DNA of 64,000 nucleotides from JAPULR01 sp963665075. Its GTDB lineage: Bacteria; Chloroflexota; Dehalococcoidia; Lucifugimonadales; GCA-2712585. The position numbers and the translations under genes are program-made. Below the pieces are notes generated by a model. It had not been told where the DNA came from and made no database searches. It saw nothing but the letters and a program-made list of their open reading frames with translations. The stretch lies in contig OY762063.1 in the NCBI GenBank assembly GCA_963665075.1, positions 1,612,001 through 1,676,000 on the forward strand. The letters run 5' to 3'. Positions 52,327 to 61,096 of this stretch are shown here, one piece after another (the stretch's first letter is position 1; each line of letters opens with the position of its first letter).

Positions 52327-52497
52327 GACAGGCGTAACTGCTGGATGTGACATTCACCCCACCCGAATCACCCCCATCCTAACCTTCCCCATCAAGGGGG
52401 AAGGGAGGGGACTGGATTCCGGCTTTCGCCGGAATGACGAGAGAGGGGCGGGAATGACGGAGGTGGAGGCAGGAATAGAGGTTATGCAATGGTCTCC
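52327..52497. mobile_element. Fourth inverted-repeat element, enlarged by a nested palindrome
   Basis: The left end is eroded (GGCGTAACTG near 52331), while the right end GTTATGCAATGGTCTCC (52481-52497) is good. The span is about 171 bp. The extra 45-50 bp is explained by an internal insertion holding ATTCCGGCTTTCGCCGGAAT at 52416-52435. Confidence 0.55.
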
Positions 52498-52515
52498 ATA
52501 GGGAGAAGGGGAGAA

Positions 52516-53565
52516 CTAAGGGGCGGCGTCGCCTTCTTCCAGGGCCTTGGCGATGTTTTCGGGGGAGGGTTGGAGGTTGCCCCCGTCAACCCTTCGCATG
52601 AGGGCGACCACGCTGTCGTTGTAGGGGGTGGGGACGCCCGCTTCCGCGCCTCGCCGACATACGAGGCCGTTGAGGTGGTCTATCTCCGATCGGCGGCCCT
52701 TGATGGCGTCCTGTCCCATCGAAGAATGCCAATCCACGCGGCCCTTGCCGCGGAGACGGGCGTCCAGGTCCTCCAGCACGTCGCCCCGGTCCGTCTCCAG
52801 CCACGTCTCGGCGCTCACGCCGCTTATGCCTTCCACCCGATGTCCCAGGGCTGTCGCCACCTGCACCACCTCGCGGGTGATGTGGATCTTGAGACGGCGG
52901 GCCTCTGCGGAATCGGCCTGGCCGTGGGAGCCGAGGCCGGACATGGCGCCGACGGGGTTGCCCATGCAGTTGGCGGCCAGCTTGGCCCACCGCTCGCCGG
53001 CCAGGTTGGCGGTGACCTTCGCGCCGTCGACGCTGCTGGCAAGCTCCACAACCCGCAGCACGTCGGCGGTTATCGCCCCGTCGATATGACCGACGCGAAA
53101 CACGTCGTGGCCCCGGTCTCGTCCGAATTCGCCGCCGCGATGAGTCTCGCCCGGCTTCCACAGCGCAACCTGGATGTTGGACATGACGCAGCCGATGGCG
53201 CGTCGGATTCCGACCACGGACGCGATTGTCTCGTCGTTGATGCCGTTCTGGGAGGAAACCATGCAGCCCGTCGGCCTCAGATGCCGCTCCATGAAGGTGG
53301 CGGCCCAGAGGGTGTCGTAGGACTTGACGGCGATGAACACGATGTCGAACTCCCTACCAAGACTCTGCGCCTCGTGGAGGTGAATCATCTTGACCGGGGC
53401 GTTGAATGGCCCCTGGGTGCCGGTGACGTTCATGCCGTTGGCCTTCACCGCCTCCACGTGCTCCGGCCACTGGTCGATGAGGGTAACGTCCTCCCCCATG
53501 CGGGTCATGAAGGCCGCCAGGTAGCTGCCCACGGCGCCTCCTCCGAAGATGGCTATTCGTTTCAT
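52516..53565 (-). CDS. Ketopantoate reductase family (PanE/ApbA-like) dehydrogenase
   Basis: A 349-residue protein. The N-terminus RIAIFGGGAVGSYLAAFMTRMG is a Rossmann nucleotide loop; FDIVFIAVKSYDT, SSQNGINDE and the later KLAANCMGNPVGAMSGLG (catalytic Lys and Asn region) fit the PanE/ApbA family. It reduces a 2-oxo acid, perhaps 2-dehydropantoate. It is longer than E. coli PanE by about 45 residues and no pantothenate gene is near, so the substrate is uncertain. No partner gene shares its strand closely. Confidence 0.83.
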   Translation of the reverse strand: MKRIAIFGGGAVGSYLAAFMTRMGEDVTLIDQWPEHVEAVKANGMNVTGTQGPFNAPVKMIHLHEAQSLGREFDIVFIAVKSYDTLWAATFMERHLRPTGCMVSSQNGINDETIASVVGIRRAIGCVMSNIQVALWKPGETHRGGEFGRDRGHDVFRVGHIDGAITADVLRVVELASSVDGAKVTANLAGERWAKLAANCMGNPVGAMSGLGSHGQADSAEARRLKIHITREVVQVATALGHRVEGISGVSAETWLETDRGDVLEDLDARLRGKGRVDWHSSMGQDAIKGRRSEIDHLNGLVCRRGAEAGVPTPYNDSVVALMRRVDGGNLQPSPENIAKALEEGDAAP

Positions 53566-53670
53566 TTTTTCCTCCCTGGCCCGCGTCCTACATGGGGTGT
53601 GCTTGCGTGTATTCTACCAGAGATGGTTGCGTGGGGCGCAGTTCACCCTCACCTTAATCCTCTCCCTCAA

Positions 53671-53794
53671 GGAGACCTTTGCATAACTCCCTGTTCGCCC
53701 CAACATTCTGTCAAGGAAGCAACGCATTTATACCTAAGCAGCCACGCCTCTGGATTCCCGCCTGCGCGGGAATGACGGTTACGCAAGGGTCTCC
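53671..53794. mobile_element. Fifth inverted-repeat element, 124 bp with a different interior
   Basis: Left end GGAGACCTTTGCATAAC (53671-53687) and right end GTTACGCAAGGGTCTCC (53778-53794) match the first copy. The length is the same, but most of the interior differs and includes ATTCCCGCCTGCGCGGGAAT (53754-53773). The element sits inside a CCTCTCCCTCAAGG...GTCAAAGGGGGAAGAGG palindrome, so it looks inserted there. The rest of the 306-bp gap is non-coding. Confidence 0.6.
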
Positions 53795-53871
53795 GTCAAA
53801 GGGGGAAGAGGTTTAGGGGGTTGGAACGGAGGGCGTCCACGTGGGGTATAATGGGCGGCGTGGAGGCGCAA

Positions 53872-54384
53872 ATGAGATTAGAGGATTACATCAGAGATAT
53901 TCCCGACTTTCCCCAGCCGGGCATCATCTTTAAGGACATTACACCCCTTCTGCGAGACCCGGCGGCCTTCCGGGAGACGGTGCGGCGCATGGCCGAATCG
54001 CTGAGGGGTCGTAACCTGGACGCGGTGGTGGCGGTGGAGGCCCGCGGCTTCCTGTTCGGCGCTGCCATCGCTTATGAGTTGGGCCTGCCCATCGTGCCCG
54101 CCCGCAAGCGTGGGAAGCTGCCCTACGACGTCATTTCCGTCACATACACGCTGGAGTACGGCGAGGACGCGATGGAGATGCACACGGACGGGGTTGCGGC
54201 TGGGCAGCGGGTGGCGGTGGTGGACGACGTGCTGGCGACGGGGGGCACTCTGGCGGCGGCCTGCCAGTTGGTGGAGAAGGCGGGGGCGTCGGTGGACGTG
54301 CTGTCGCTGGTGGTGGAGCTTTCCTTCCTGGAGGGCCGCGACAAGCTGGAGGGCTACGAGATTTCCAGCGTGATTACGTATTAG
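53872..54384 (+). CDS. apt: Adenine phosphoribosyltransferase
   Basis: A 170-residue type I phosphoribosyltransferase: RLEDYIRDIPDFPQPGIIFKDITP at the N-terminus, VAVEARGFLFGAAIAYEL, and the PRPP motif VAVVDDVLATGGTL. It salvages adenine to AMP. ATG at 53872 follows TGGAGG; the earlier in-frame starts are weaker. The metallo-hydrolase gene follows 86 bp later on the same strand. Confidence 0.94.
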   Translation: MRLEDYIRDIPDFPQPGIIFKDITPLLRDPAAFRETVRRMAESLRGRNLDAVVAVEARGFLFGAAIAYELGLPIVPARKRGKLPYDVISVTYTLEYGEDAMEMHTDGVAAGQRVAVVDDVLATGGTLAAACQLVEKAGASVDVLSLVVELSFLEGRDKLEGYEISSVITY

Positions 54385-54470
54385 GAGGAATCGTCGATGA
54401 CAGAGATTTTCAGTTTGAGGGGAAAAGGTTTATCGGACGGGAATTCTCTCCCAGAAGGAGGAAACGCTTT

Positions 54471-55316
54471 ATGACGGAAAAAATCAACGTTGGCGGGGTG
54501 GAAGTCTGGGCGTTGCTGGACATGATACCGCCCGCCTATCCCCCCGACGATTTCTTTCCAAGCATACCGTTGGACTGGTGGGAACCCTACCGCGAGGAGG
54601 TGTTCGACCAGGACGGGAACTTGCAGCTTTATTACGGGTGTTTCGCCATCCGCTCTCAGGGGAAGCTGATTCTGGTGGATACGGGCATGGGGCCGGGGCC
54701 TCACCCGGAGCGGGGTAACCGACGGGGCGAGTTGACGACGCGGATGCGGGAGGAGGGGTTGTCGCCGGAGGAGGTGGACTTCGTGGTGCACACCCATCTG
54801 CACGGCGACCACGTGGGCTGGAACCTGGACGCCGAGGGCAAGCCGACCTTCTCGTCGGCGCGCTACCTGGCGCCCAAGGCGGACTGGGAGTATTTTCGGC
54901 GACCGGAGGTTGCGCCTGAGGCCCCATTCGTGGCGGAATCCGTCGTGCCGTTGGAGCCGCTTGGGGTGATGGACCTGGTGGAGGGGGAGCATTCCATAAC
55001 GGACGAGGTTGTTACGCTTCCGACGCCCGGGCATACGCCCGGCCATCAGACGGTGATGATTGCGTCGCGGGGGCAGCGGGGCCTGGTGACGGGGGACCTG
55101 ATCCAGAGCGTGGTGCAGGTGATGAGGCCGGAATGGGGTTCACGCGCCGACGTGGACTTCGAGCAGGCGCGGGAGACGCGGCTGGCGATGATGGAGCTCA
55201 TTCAGAGGGAGGATATGCTGGTGGCGGCGGGGCATTTTCCTACGGGCGCGCATTTTGGGCGGATTGTTACGTCGGAGGGACGGCGGTATTGGCAGATAGC
55301 GAAGCCGGGTGGGTAG
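54471..55316 (+). CDS. Metallo-beta-lactamase-fold hydrolase (lactonase-like)
   Basis: A 281-residue MBL protein. The zinc motif reads VHTHLHGDHVGW (H109, H111, D113, H114), with ILVDTGMG before it, a later H in TPGHTPGHQTVM, and an aspartate in GLVTGDLIQS. The long insert after the first strand and the GHTPGH segment resemble the AttM/AiiA-like lactonase and parathion-hydrolase-like branch. Substrate unknown. AGAAGGAGG precedes the ATG. Confidence 0.87.
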   Translation: MTEKINVGGVEVWALLDMIPPAYPPDDFFPSIPLDWWEPYREEVFDQDGNLQLYYGCFAIRSQGKLILVDTGMGPGPHPERGNRRGELTTRMREEGLSPEEVDFVVHTHLHGDHVGWNLDAEGKPTFSSARYLAPKADWEYFRRPEVAPEAPFVAESVVPLEPLGVMDLVEGEHSITDEVVTLPTPGHTPGHQTVMIASRGQRGLVTGDLIQSVVQVMRPEWGSRADVDFEQARETRLAMMELIQREDMLVAAGHFPTGAHFGRIVTSEGRRYWQIAKPGG

Positions 55317-55411
55317 AGGTAACGCAGGGGCTACTTTACCCCGCTCGACCCTTCGTCCTTCGACAAGCTCAGGATGAGCGGAGGTTTGGAGTAAGTCCCT
55401 ACGGTTGCGGG

Positions 55412-55735
55412 TCAGGCGTAGGGGCCGAGGTGGAGGCCGCCGATGAGGTGGACGTGGCCGTGAAGCTGGCTTTGCATGGCGTCGGGGCCGAAGTTGGAGA
55501 GGACGCGAAAGCCTCCCGGCGTCATTTCCTCCCCTAGTTCCGACAACGCTTTGCCGATTTTGGGTAGGACGGGGGACTGCCACAATTCCTGCTGGGTGAG
55601 GTGGGTGGTGGGGATGCCCAACAGCATCACCGGCACCCACGTCAGCTTGTTCTTGATGACGACGAAGTCATCCTCCCGCCGATAGAAAGTCGCTTCAGTT
55701 TCCCCCGCAATAATCTGGCAGAAGATGCAGTCCAT
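55412..55735 (-). CDS. HIT-family nucleotide hydrolase
   Basis: A 107-residue protein: CIFCQIIAGETEATFYRREDDF at the N-terminus and the His triad LHGHVHLIGG (H92, H94, H96) near the end. The C-terminus ends shortly after, in GPYA. HIT proteins cleave nucleoside phosphoramidates or dinucleotides. It lies 9 bp after the helicase loader gene and may be part of the rplI-dnaB operon. Confidence 0.9.
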   Translation of the reverse strand: MDCIFCQIIAGETEATFYRREDDFVVIKNKLTWVPVMLLGIPTTHLTQQELWQSPVLPKIGKALSELGEEMTPGGFRVLSNFGPDAMQSQLHGHVHLIGGLHLGPYA

Positions 55736-55744
55736 TGGCGGCTG

Positions 55745-56587
55745 CTAGATTCCCCGGCGGCGGGAATTGGGACGTTTGCGATTATTGTCACGATAGTCAG
55801 GGGCACCGATTGGCACCCAGTTTACCAATGTAGTGTCGTTCAGTCGGGAGGCCAGACGTGGGTGTTCTTCCTCAATCTCGTCTAGAGTTAGGTAGGTGGT
55901 TATCAACGTGGGCAACCGGTTGTTGTGGCGGTGCACCGCAATTTGATAGAGTTTTTCCTTGGCCCAGGATGTGCTAGTTTCTGCCCCCATATCGTCTAGA
56001 ATGAGTAGCGGCACCGACTTAACCTGCTCGAAGAGCATAGCGTAGCCCACCGAGCTATTTGGACTGAAGGTGTCTCGCAGATAGTCAAGTAGATCTGGAA
56101 CGAAGGCGTAGTGAGAGAGGTGCCCTCTTTTGATGCACTGATTCACAACTGCAACGGCCAAGTGGGTCTTCCCGTTTCCATGAGCCCCTGTGATGAGAAG
56201 CCAGCCTTCCGGTTGGGCTGCGAAAGTGGCGGCGGCGGTGTAAGCGGCCTGCAGGTAGGTTCGGCCTTCGGCGTCCACATCTGACCTATTGACCGTGAAT
56301 TGCTCGAAGGTCATACGATTTAGCATATCCTTGGACAGACCGCTATAACGCTGTAGGTGTTGCATTCGCGCTCTTTCCAACTCTTCTTTTCGGCAAGGGC
56401 AGGGAAAGAGTTCCCCGAAGTCGGGTTCTCCTACTTTAGCGTTTTTCGAGACCCAACCGGTGCCGTCGCAAATCGGGCAGCGATCTTCCGGTTCCTCAGC
56501 GTCCAGACGGGATCCCCCGTCTCCGTTCATACTCCTCGATGTAGCGTCTTGGGTCACGCGCTTTAGTATTTCTCCCAAACTTTCCAT
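55745..56587 (-). CDS. DnaC/DnaI-like replicative helicase loader
   Basis: About 280 residues of AAA+ ATPase. A four-Cys region CPICDGTGW...FPCPC near residues 35-65 resembles the zinc site of DnaI-type loaders. The Walker A is ITGAHGNGKTHLAVAV, Walker B LLILDDMGAE and the sensor region LPTLITTYL, with RLASRLNDT following. It delivers the DnaB helicase to the opened origin. ATG at 56587 has GGAAGG 8 bases upstream; this start overlaps the dnaD frame by 92 bp. A later ATG at 56530 is possible. Confidence 0.85.
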   Translation of the reverse strand: MESLGEILKRVTQDATSRSMNGDGGSRLDAEEPEDRCPICDGTGWVSKNAKVGEPDFGELFPCPCRKEELERARMQHLQRYSGLSKDMLNRMTFEQFTVNRSDVDAEGRTYLQAAYTAAATFAAQPEGWLLITGAHGNGKTHLAVAVVNQCIKRGHLSHYAFVPDLLDYLRDTFSPNSSVGYAMLFEQVKSVPLLILDDMGAETSTSWAKEKLYQIAVHRHNNRLPTLITTYLTLDEIEEEHPRLASRLNDTTLVNWVPIGAPDYRDNNRKRPNSRRRGI

Positions 56588-57203
56588 CTGACTTGCCTTC
56601 CGTCTCCCAGCTTCTGAGGATGGCGAGAACGTATCGCCAGCTTCGCTTGTTGCTTCTGGACGCCTCCCGCATGGCGTCTGCAATCCATGATTGAGGATAG
56701 ACCTTCTCCACAGCCTTCAATTCTTCGGCGACCGCAGGGGTAATCAGCCCGCCCATTTCCTGCTCGTATACATCATAGATGTTGGGACGCTTCGACTCTA
56801 CGGTGACAGCCTCTGCTTCCTCCGGCATGCCGGAGGAAGCCGCAACCTTCTCAGACATCGCCCTTCGTAGAGCGGCGCGGTGTGTCTCCTGGTTCAGCAC
56901 GAACAGGGTAGTCCTTCCCTCGGAAGTTGCGACCGTCCCTCTTGCAAAGATTCCGCGCCGCGCCCCGCCGTTCATGGCATCCTCTATTTCCTCCGCTTCC
57001 AACGTGGCTTGAAGAACCGGGTCGTCTCTCAACTCTGCAAGGGTTACGCAGCGGAGGGCGCCTTTCTTCTGGTGGATGTGCCACAGGGCGCGGAGGATGC
57101 ACTTCAATTCCGTCAGACTGTCAATGCTCTTGAGCACGTCGCCCAGGAGAGGATCCGGCACCGGCGTGAAGGTGGTGGTTGAGGGTAGGGACTTGGGGTT
57201 CAT
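56496..57203 (-). CDS. DnaD-domain replication initiation protein
   Basis: A 235-residue protein. Residues 1-110 form a winged-helix-like DDBH1 part (LTELKCILRALWHIHQKKGA, then VTLAELRDDPVLQATLE), and the DnaD domain follows with NIYDVYEQEMGGLITPAV and YPQSWIADAMREASRSNKRSWRYVLAILRSWETEG near the end, given here as YPQSWIADAMREAS and RYVLAILRSWETEG. DnaD-type proteins help load the helicase. The ATG at 57203 overlaps the dnaB stop (ATGA). A longer frame from 57365 is rejected because it overlaps dnaB heavily. Confidence 0.85.
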   Translation of the reverse strand: MNPKSLPSTTTFTPVPDPLLGDVLKSIDSLTELKCILRALWHIHQKKGALRCVTLAELRDDPVLQATLEAEEIEDAMNGGARRGIFARGTVATSEGRTTLFVLNQETHRAALRRAMSEKVAASSGMPEEAEAVTVESKRPNIYDVYEQEMGGLITPAVAEELKAVEKVYPQSWIADAMREASRSNKRSWRYVLAILRSWETEGKSDGKFGRNTKARDPRRYIEEYERRRGIPSGR

Positions 57204-58588
57204 GGGGTGGCGAACTCCCTGTCCAGGGGCGCCGGCTCGAACCGCACGTGCCTGTTCTGGAACAGCAGCTTGATGTTGCCGATGGGGCCGTGGCGATGCT
57301 TGGCGACGATTATCTCCGCCACGTTGCGGGGGTACTCCGGCCCCTCCGGGAAGCGGTTTAGCCACTCCTCCTCCGTGGTGTACAGGTCTTCGCGGTAGAT
57401 GAACATGACCACGTCCGCGTCCTGCTCGATGCTGCCGCTCTCCCGCAGGTCTGAAAGCTGGGGTCGGTGGGAGGGTCGCATCTCAACGGCGCGGCTCAGC
57501 TGGGACACGGTGAGGACGGGGATGTCCAAGTCTCTCGCCAGCCCCTTCAAGGAGCGGGAGATTTCGCTTATCTCCTGGACGCGGTTGCCCACACGCCGGC
57601 CGCCTTCGATTAGCTGCATGTAGTCCACCACCAGCATGTCCAGGTTGCGCTCCAGGTGGAGGCGGCGGGACTTGCTTCGCATCTCTACGATGCCCTGGAG
57701 TGGGGTGTCGTCGATATAGAGGGAGAGTTCCGAAAGGGAACCGACGGCGTCGATGATGCGCTCTTCCTCCGGGGCGGAGAGGTCCAAGCCGGGATGCAGC
57801 CATAGCCGGAGCCGGTGGGAGTCCACCCGCGCTTCGCTGGCAAGAATCCGCATGGCCAACTGCTCCCGGCTCATCTCCAGGCTGAAGATGCCGACGCTGG
57901 AGCCTGCGCGGGCGGCGTTGACGGCCACGTTGACGGCCAAGGTGCTTTTGCCGACGCTGGGGCGGGCTGCGAGGATTATCAGGTCGGAGGGCTGGAGGCC
58001 GCCGAGCAGGTCGTCAAGCGTCGCAAAGCCGCTCATTATGACCGCGCCGGCGTCGGTCAGTGGCTCGGCAATGGCGGTGCGGTCTTCGAGGAACTGGTCC
58101 AGCACTTCACGGATGGGCACGAATTCGCGGGTGGAGCGTCCGGTGCGAAGATTAAACAGCAGGTTCTCCGCCAGGCTGAGAGCGGCCTCTTCGTCGTCGG
58201 TGCCCCGATAGCCGATGGCGGCGATCTCCGAGGCGGCGCCGATGAGACGGCGCATGGTGGCGGCCCGCCCGACGAGTTCGGCGAAGTGTACGATGTGGGT
58301 GGAGGTGGGAACGCTGGAGACCAGATGGCTCAGATAGGCGGCGCCGCCGACCATCTCCAGCCGCTCCTTGAGGTTGAGTTCGTTGGTGACGGTGACCTGG
58401 TTGATGGCTTCGCGCCGCTCGAAGAGGGCGATGCAGGCCTCGAAGCAGTATGAGTTCCTGTCCCGGTAGAAGTCCTGGGGGGTCAGGCGGGCGGCCACCC
58501 TCAGGATGGACTCGCCGTCGATGAGCAGGGAGCCGATGACGGCCTCTTCGGCCTCTATGTCGTGGGGCAGGAGTCTTTCTTCGTACAC
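57200..58588 (-). CDS. dnaB: Replicative DNA helicase DnaB
   Basis: A 462-residue hexameric helicase. The N-terminal helical domain starts LLPHDIEAEEAVIGSLLIDGE. The RecA-like domain has Walker A ILAARPSVGKSTLAVNVA, MSREQLAMRILASEARV, the Walker B LDMLVVDYMQLIEG and the arginine-containing LSRAVEMRPSHRPQLSDLRESGSIEQDADVV segment, quoted here only by its key residues R (in SRA) and D (in SDLRE). No intein is seen. It lies 117 bp after rplI and overlaps the dnaD gene. Confidence 0.95.
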   Translation of the reverse strand: MYEERLLPHDIEAEEAVIGSLLIDGESILRVAARLTPQDFYRDRNSYCFEACIALFERREAINQVTVTNELNLKERLEMVGGAAYLSHLVSSVPTSTHIVHFAELVGRAATMRRLIGAASEIAAIGYRGTDDEEAALSLAENLLFNLRTGRSTREFVPIREVLDQFLEDRTAIAEPLTDAGAVIMSGFATLDDLLGGLQPSDLIILAARPSVGKSTLAVNVAVNAARAGSSVGIFSLEMSREQLAMRILASEARVDSHRLRLWLHPGLDLSAPEEERIIDAVGSLSELSLYIDDTPLQGIVEMRSKSRRLHLERNLDMLVVDYMQLIEGGRRVGNRVQEISEISRSLKGLARDLDIPVLTVSQLSRAVEMRPSHRPQLSDLRESGSIEQDADVVMFIYREDLYTTEEEWLNRFPEGPEYPRNVAEIIVAKHRHGPIGNIKLLFQNRHVRFEPAPLDREFATP

Positions 58589-58705
58589 GGGTTGAATCTC
58601 CTCAATGAAGAAGGGCAGGTCTCAAGCCTGCCCCGAATGCATGCCTTGTTCTTTGTGCCTTGGTCAGGGCGGGGTTGTAAACAAGGGCGGGGTTGAACCC
58701 CGGCC

Positions 58706-59224
58706 CTACGCCTCTACGACTTCGTCGGTGGGCGGTTCCTCGGCTTCCGGCTCGTCGTCGGTCTCGTAGTCTTCCTGCCCCTCCCCCTGGGCGACGACGG
58801 TAATTTCCGCCGACACGTTCTGGTGAAGACGCAGGTTGATGTTGTAGCTGCCGGGTTCGCGGATGGGTTCGCTGAGTTCGACCATGCGGCGGGCCACCTG
58901 CTGACCGGTGGCGGCTTCCAATTCCTCAAGGATGCGGGTGACGGAAATTGCGCCGTAGAAGCGACCGGTGGGGCCGACTTTGCCGGGGATTTCGAGGGTG
59001 GCGCCCTCCAGGATGCGTGCTAGGGCCTGTTTGTCGCCGGTTTCGCGGATGCGCCGCTCTTCCGCCGTCCTCTGGAGCTTGGCGATGCGCTTCATCTGCT
59101 CCGGCGTGGCGATGGTGGCGAGGTTCTTGGGCAGCAGGTAGTTGCGGGCGAATCCGTTCTTGACTTCCTTGATTTCGCCAGCGTTGGCCACATTGATAAC
59201 GTCTTCCAGAAACAGTACGCGCAC
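58706..59224 (-). CDS. rplI: 50S ribosomal protein L9
   Basis: A 172-residue L9: RVLFLEDVINVANAGEIKEVKNGFARNYLLP (first part RVLFLEDVINVANAGEIKEV, then NGFARNYLLPKNLA) forms the N-terminal rRNA-binding domain, and ITRILEELEAATGQQVARRMVEL the C-terminal one. The C-terminal 20 residues are an acidic tail (YETDDEPEAEEP). It binds 23S rRNA at the L1 stalk base. It leads the rplI-dnaB-dnaD-dnaI group; the usual rpsF, ssb and rpsR genes are missing upstream. Confidence 0.95.
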   Translation of the reverse strand: MRVLFLEDVINVANAGEIKEVKNGFARNYLLPKNLATIATPEQMKRIAKLQRTAEERRIRETGDKQALARILEGATLEIPGKVGPTGRFYGAISVTRILEELEAATGQQVARRMVELSEPIREPGSYNINLRLHQNVSAEITVVAQGEGQEDYETDDEPEAEEPPTDEVVEA

Positions 59225-59362
59225 GGCAGGACACCCCTTTGGCGTGGATTAGATGGGGATTATACCCTACAAAAGGGGTTGTAGGAAGGGTTGATTCCCC
59301 CCATCCTTGACAGTTGCCGCCCTTCGGCATACCTTGAGCCTAGTTTTTGCGGGAGGCGGGCC

Positions 59363-60592
59363 ATGAAGGTTCTCAAGGGCGCGATGCTTATTGACGGGAC
59401 GGGGGCAGCGCCGATTTCCAACGCAACGGTCGTCGTTGATGGCGAGCGCATCGTTGACGTGGGCGCATCGGACGTCGTGACGCCTCCTCCCGGAGCGTCG
59501 GCGGTGGACCTTTCCGGGATGACTCTGCTGCCCGGCCTGATTGACTGTCACGACCATCTGGGACACTCCGGCTATGGCCTCATGGACCGGTGGGAGTTGG
59601 ACGCGCCCGCCAGTCTTCGCCACCTTCGCATCGCCCAGACGCTCCAGGACACCATCGAGATGGGCTACACTTCCGTCCGGGACGCCGGCGGGCTCGACCA
59701 CGGCTTTCAGCTGGCGGTGGATGAGGGGTTGATTCCCGGCCCGAGGCTTACTCTCAGCGTGTCGCTTATCTCTCCCACCGGCGGCCTTTCCGACCTTCGC
59801 AGTCCGTCGGGCCACTGCTGTCCTGCTCCCGTCAATCTGAACCTGCCCTCAGGGGTTGCCGATGGGCCGGACGCCATCCGCGCCAAGGTGCGGGAGATGT
59901 GTCGTCTTGGGGCGACGGTCATCAAGTGCGCCTCCACCGGCGGAGCCAGCTCGCGCCAGGGCCATGGCCCCTTCGACCGGGAGTTCACCCGCGAGGAGAT
60001 GCAGGTACTTGTGGACGAGTCTCACGACCTGGGTCGTCGGGTCATGTGTCACGCCTTGGGAGGCTCCGGCCTGCGGCTGGCTCTGGAGGTGGGCGTGGAC
60101 AGCATTGAGCACGGGACGTATTTGAACGAAGACCCGGAGTTGATTCCGATGATGGCGGAGAAGGGTATCTTCTACGTGCCGACGCTGCTGGTGTACGTGT
60201 ACCATCGGGAGAACGTGCAGGACCACGTGAAGGAGCGGGCGCGGAGGCTGCACGCCGACCACCTGGACAGCATCCGTAAGGCGTTGGACGCGGGGGTTAA
60301 GGTTGTGGCGGGCACCGACGCCGGCGGGTGGGGTCATCCCGACAACGCGGGCGAGTTGCGGTGCATGGTGGAGGAGGCGGGGATGTCGCCGATGCAGGCC
60401 CTCGTTTCCGCCACCGGAACCGCCGCCGATTGTCTGGGGCAGGCGGACGTGTTGGGCACGGTGTCGAAGGGGAAACTGGCCGACCTGGTGGCGGTGGACG
60501 GCGACCCGCTTGAGGACATCGCCTGTCTGCTGGACAAGGAGCGAATCAAGCTGGTGATGAAGGGTGGCGTCGAAGCGGTGAACCGGCTCTAA
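59363..60592 (+). CDS. Amidohydrolase of the imidazolonepropionase/prolidase-like group
   Basis: A 409-residue amidohydrolase. Metal ligands are seen in LIDCHDHLGH (H63 and H65), TVIKCASTGG (the Lys position), MCHALGGSG and GTDAGG. The fold opening KVLKGAMLIDGTGAAPI is usual for the family. Relatives act on N-acyl amino acids, cyclic amides or dipeptides such as Xaa-Pro; the substrate cannot be decided. GGGAGG precedes its ATG. It is one of two amidohydrolases in the window, with the hydantoinase-type gene at 2.6 kb. Confidence 0.86.
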   Translation: MKVLKGAMLIDGTGAAPISNATVVVDGERIVDVGASDVVTPPPGASAVDLSGMTLLPGLIDCHDHLGHSGYGLMDRWELDAPASLRHLRIAQTLQDTIEMGYTSVRDAGGLDHGFQLAVDEGLIPGPRLTLSVSLISPTGGLSDLRSPSGHCCPAPVNLNLPSGVADGPDAIRAKVREMCRLGATVIKCASTGGASSRQGHGPFDREFTREEMQVLVDESHDLGRRVMCHALGGSGLRLALEVGVDSIEHGTYLNEDPELIPMMAEKGIFYVPTLLVYVYHRENVQDHVKERARRLHADHLDSIRKALDAGVKVVAGTDAGGWGHPDNAGELRCMVEEAGMSPMQALVSATGTAADCLGQADVLGTVSKGKLADLVAVDGDPLEDIACLLDKERIKLVMKGGVEAVNRL

Positions 60593-60709
60593 CTGGCCAA
60601 CGCTCAGTCGTTGGCGCCGTCCCGGTTTAGGACGGTGCGGACGGTTAGGGAATCCCGATGTGTTGTGGGGGAAGCAGGACGCAAGAGGCGGTTGCGTTTG
60701 GGTGCGCGT

Positions 60710-61096
60710 TTACCAAATTCGGTGGACGCCGTAGCCGTCGAATAGGGATTCGTTGGATACGATAGTCAGGTCGTGGGACAGGGCCTGGGCGATGAGCATT
60801 CGGTCGAAGGGGTCGTTGTGGAGGCCTGGCAGCGCGCCTGCCCGCGCCGCGTCGGCCACGGTGATTGGCAAACCTTCAAAGCCTTGGGCGTTAATGACGC
60901 TTTCTATGTTCGGGGCTATGTCCGCAGCTTCGTCAAGTCTGCCCCTGCGATGCTTGGTTGTAATCTCCCAGGCGGAGGCCGCGCTGACGAAAACAATGTT
61001 GGCATCGTCGTCAATGATGCCGCGCGCCTGTTGGGTCAATCGCTCGCTTCCGGTTGCCCACCACAGGAACGCGTGAGTGTCTAGCAGCAGCCGCAC
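60710..61096 (-). CDS. VapC-like PIN-domain toxin
   Basis: A 128-residue PIN nuclease: LLLDTHAFLWW with D6, SAASAWEITTKH with E44, and NDPFDRMLIAQAL with D95 and D98 form the acidic metal site. It would cleave RNA when freed from its antitoxin. GTG at 61096 begins directly after the stop codon of the antitoxin gene, so translation is probably coupled. It stands in the usual antitoxin-toxin order. Confidence 0.9.
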   Translation of the reverse strand: MRLLLDTHAFLWWATGSERLTQQARGIIDDDANIVFVSAASAWEITTKHRRGRLDEAADIAPNIESVINAQGFEGLPITVADAARAGALPGLHNDPFDRMLIAQALSHDLTIVSNESLFDGYGVHRIW

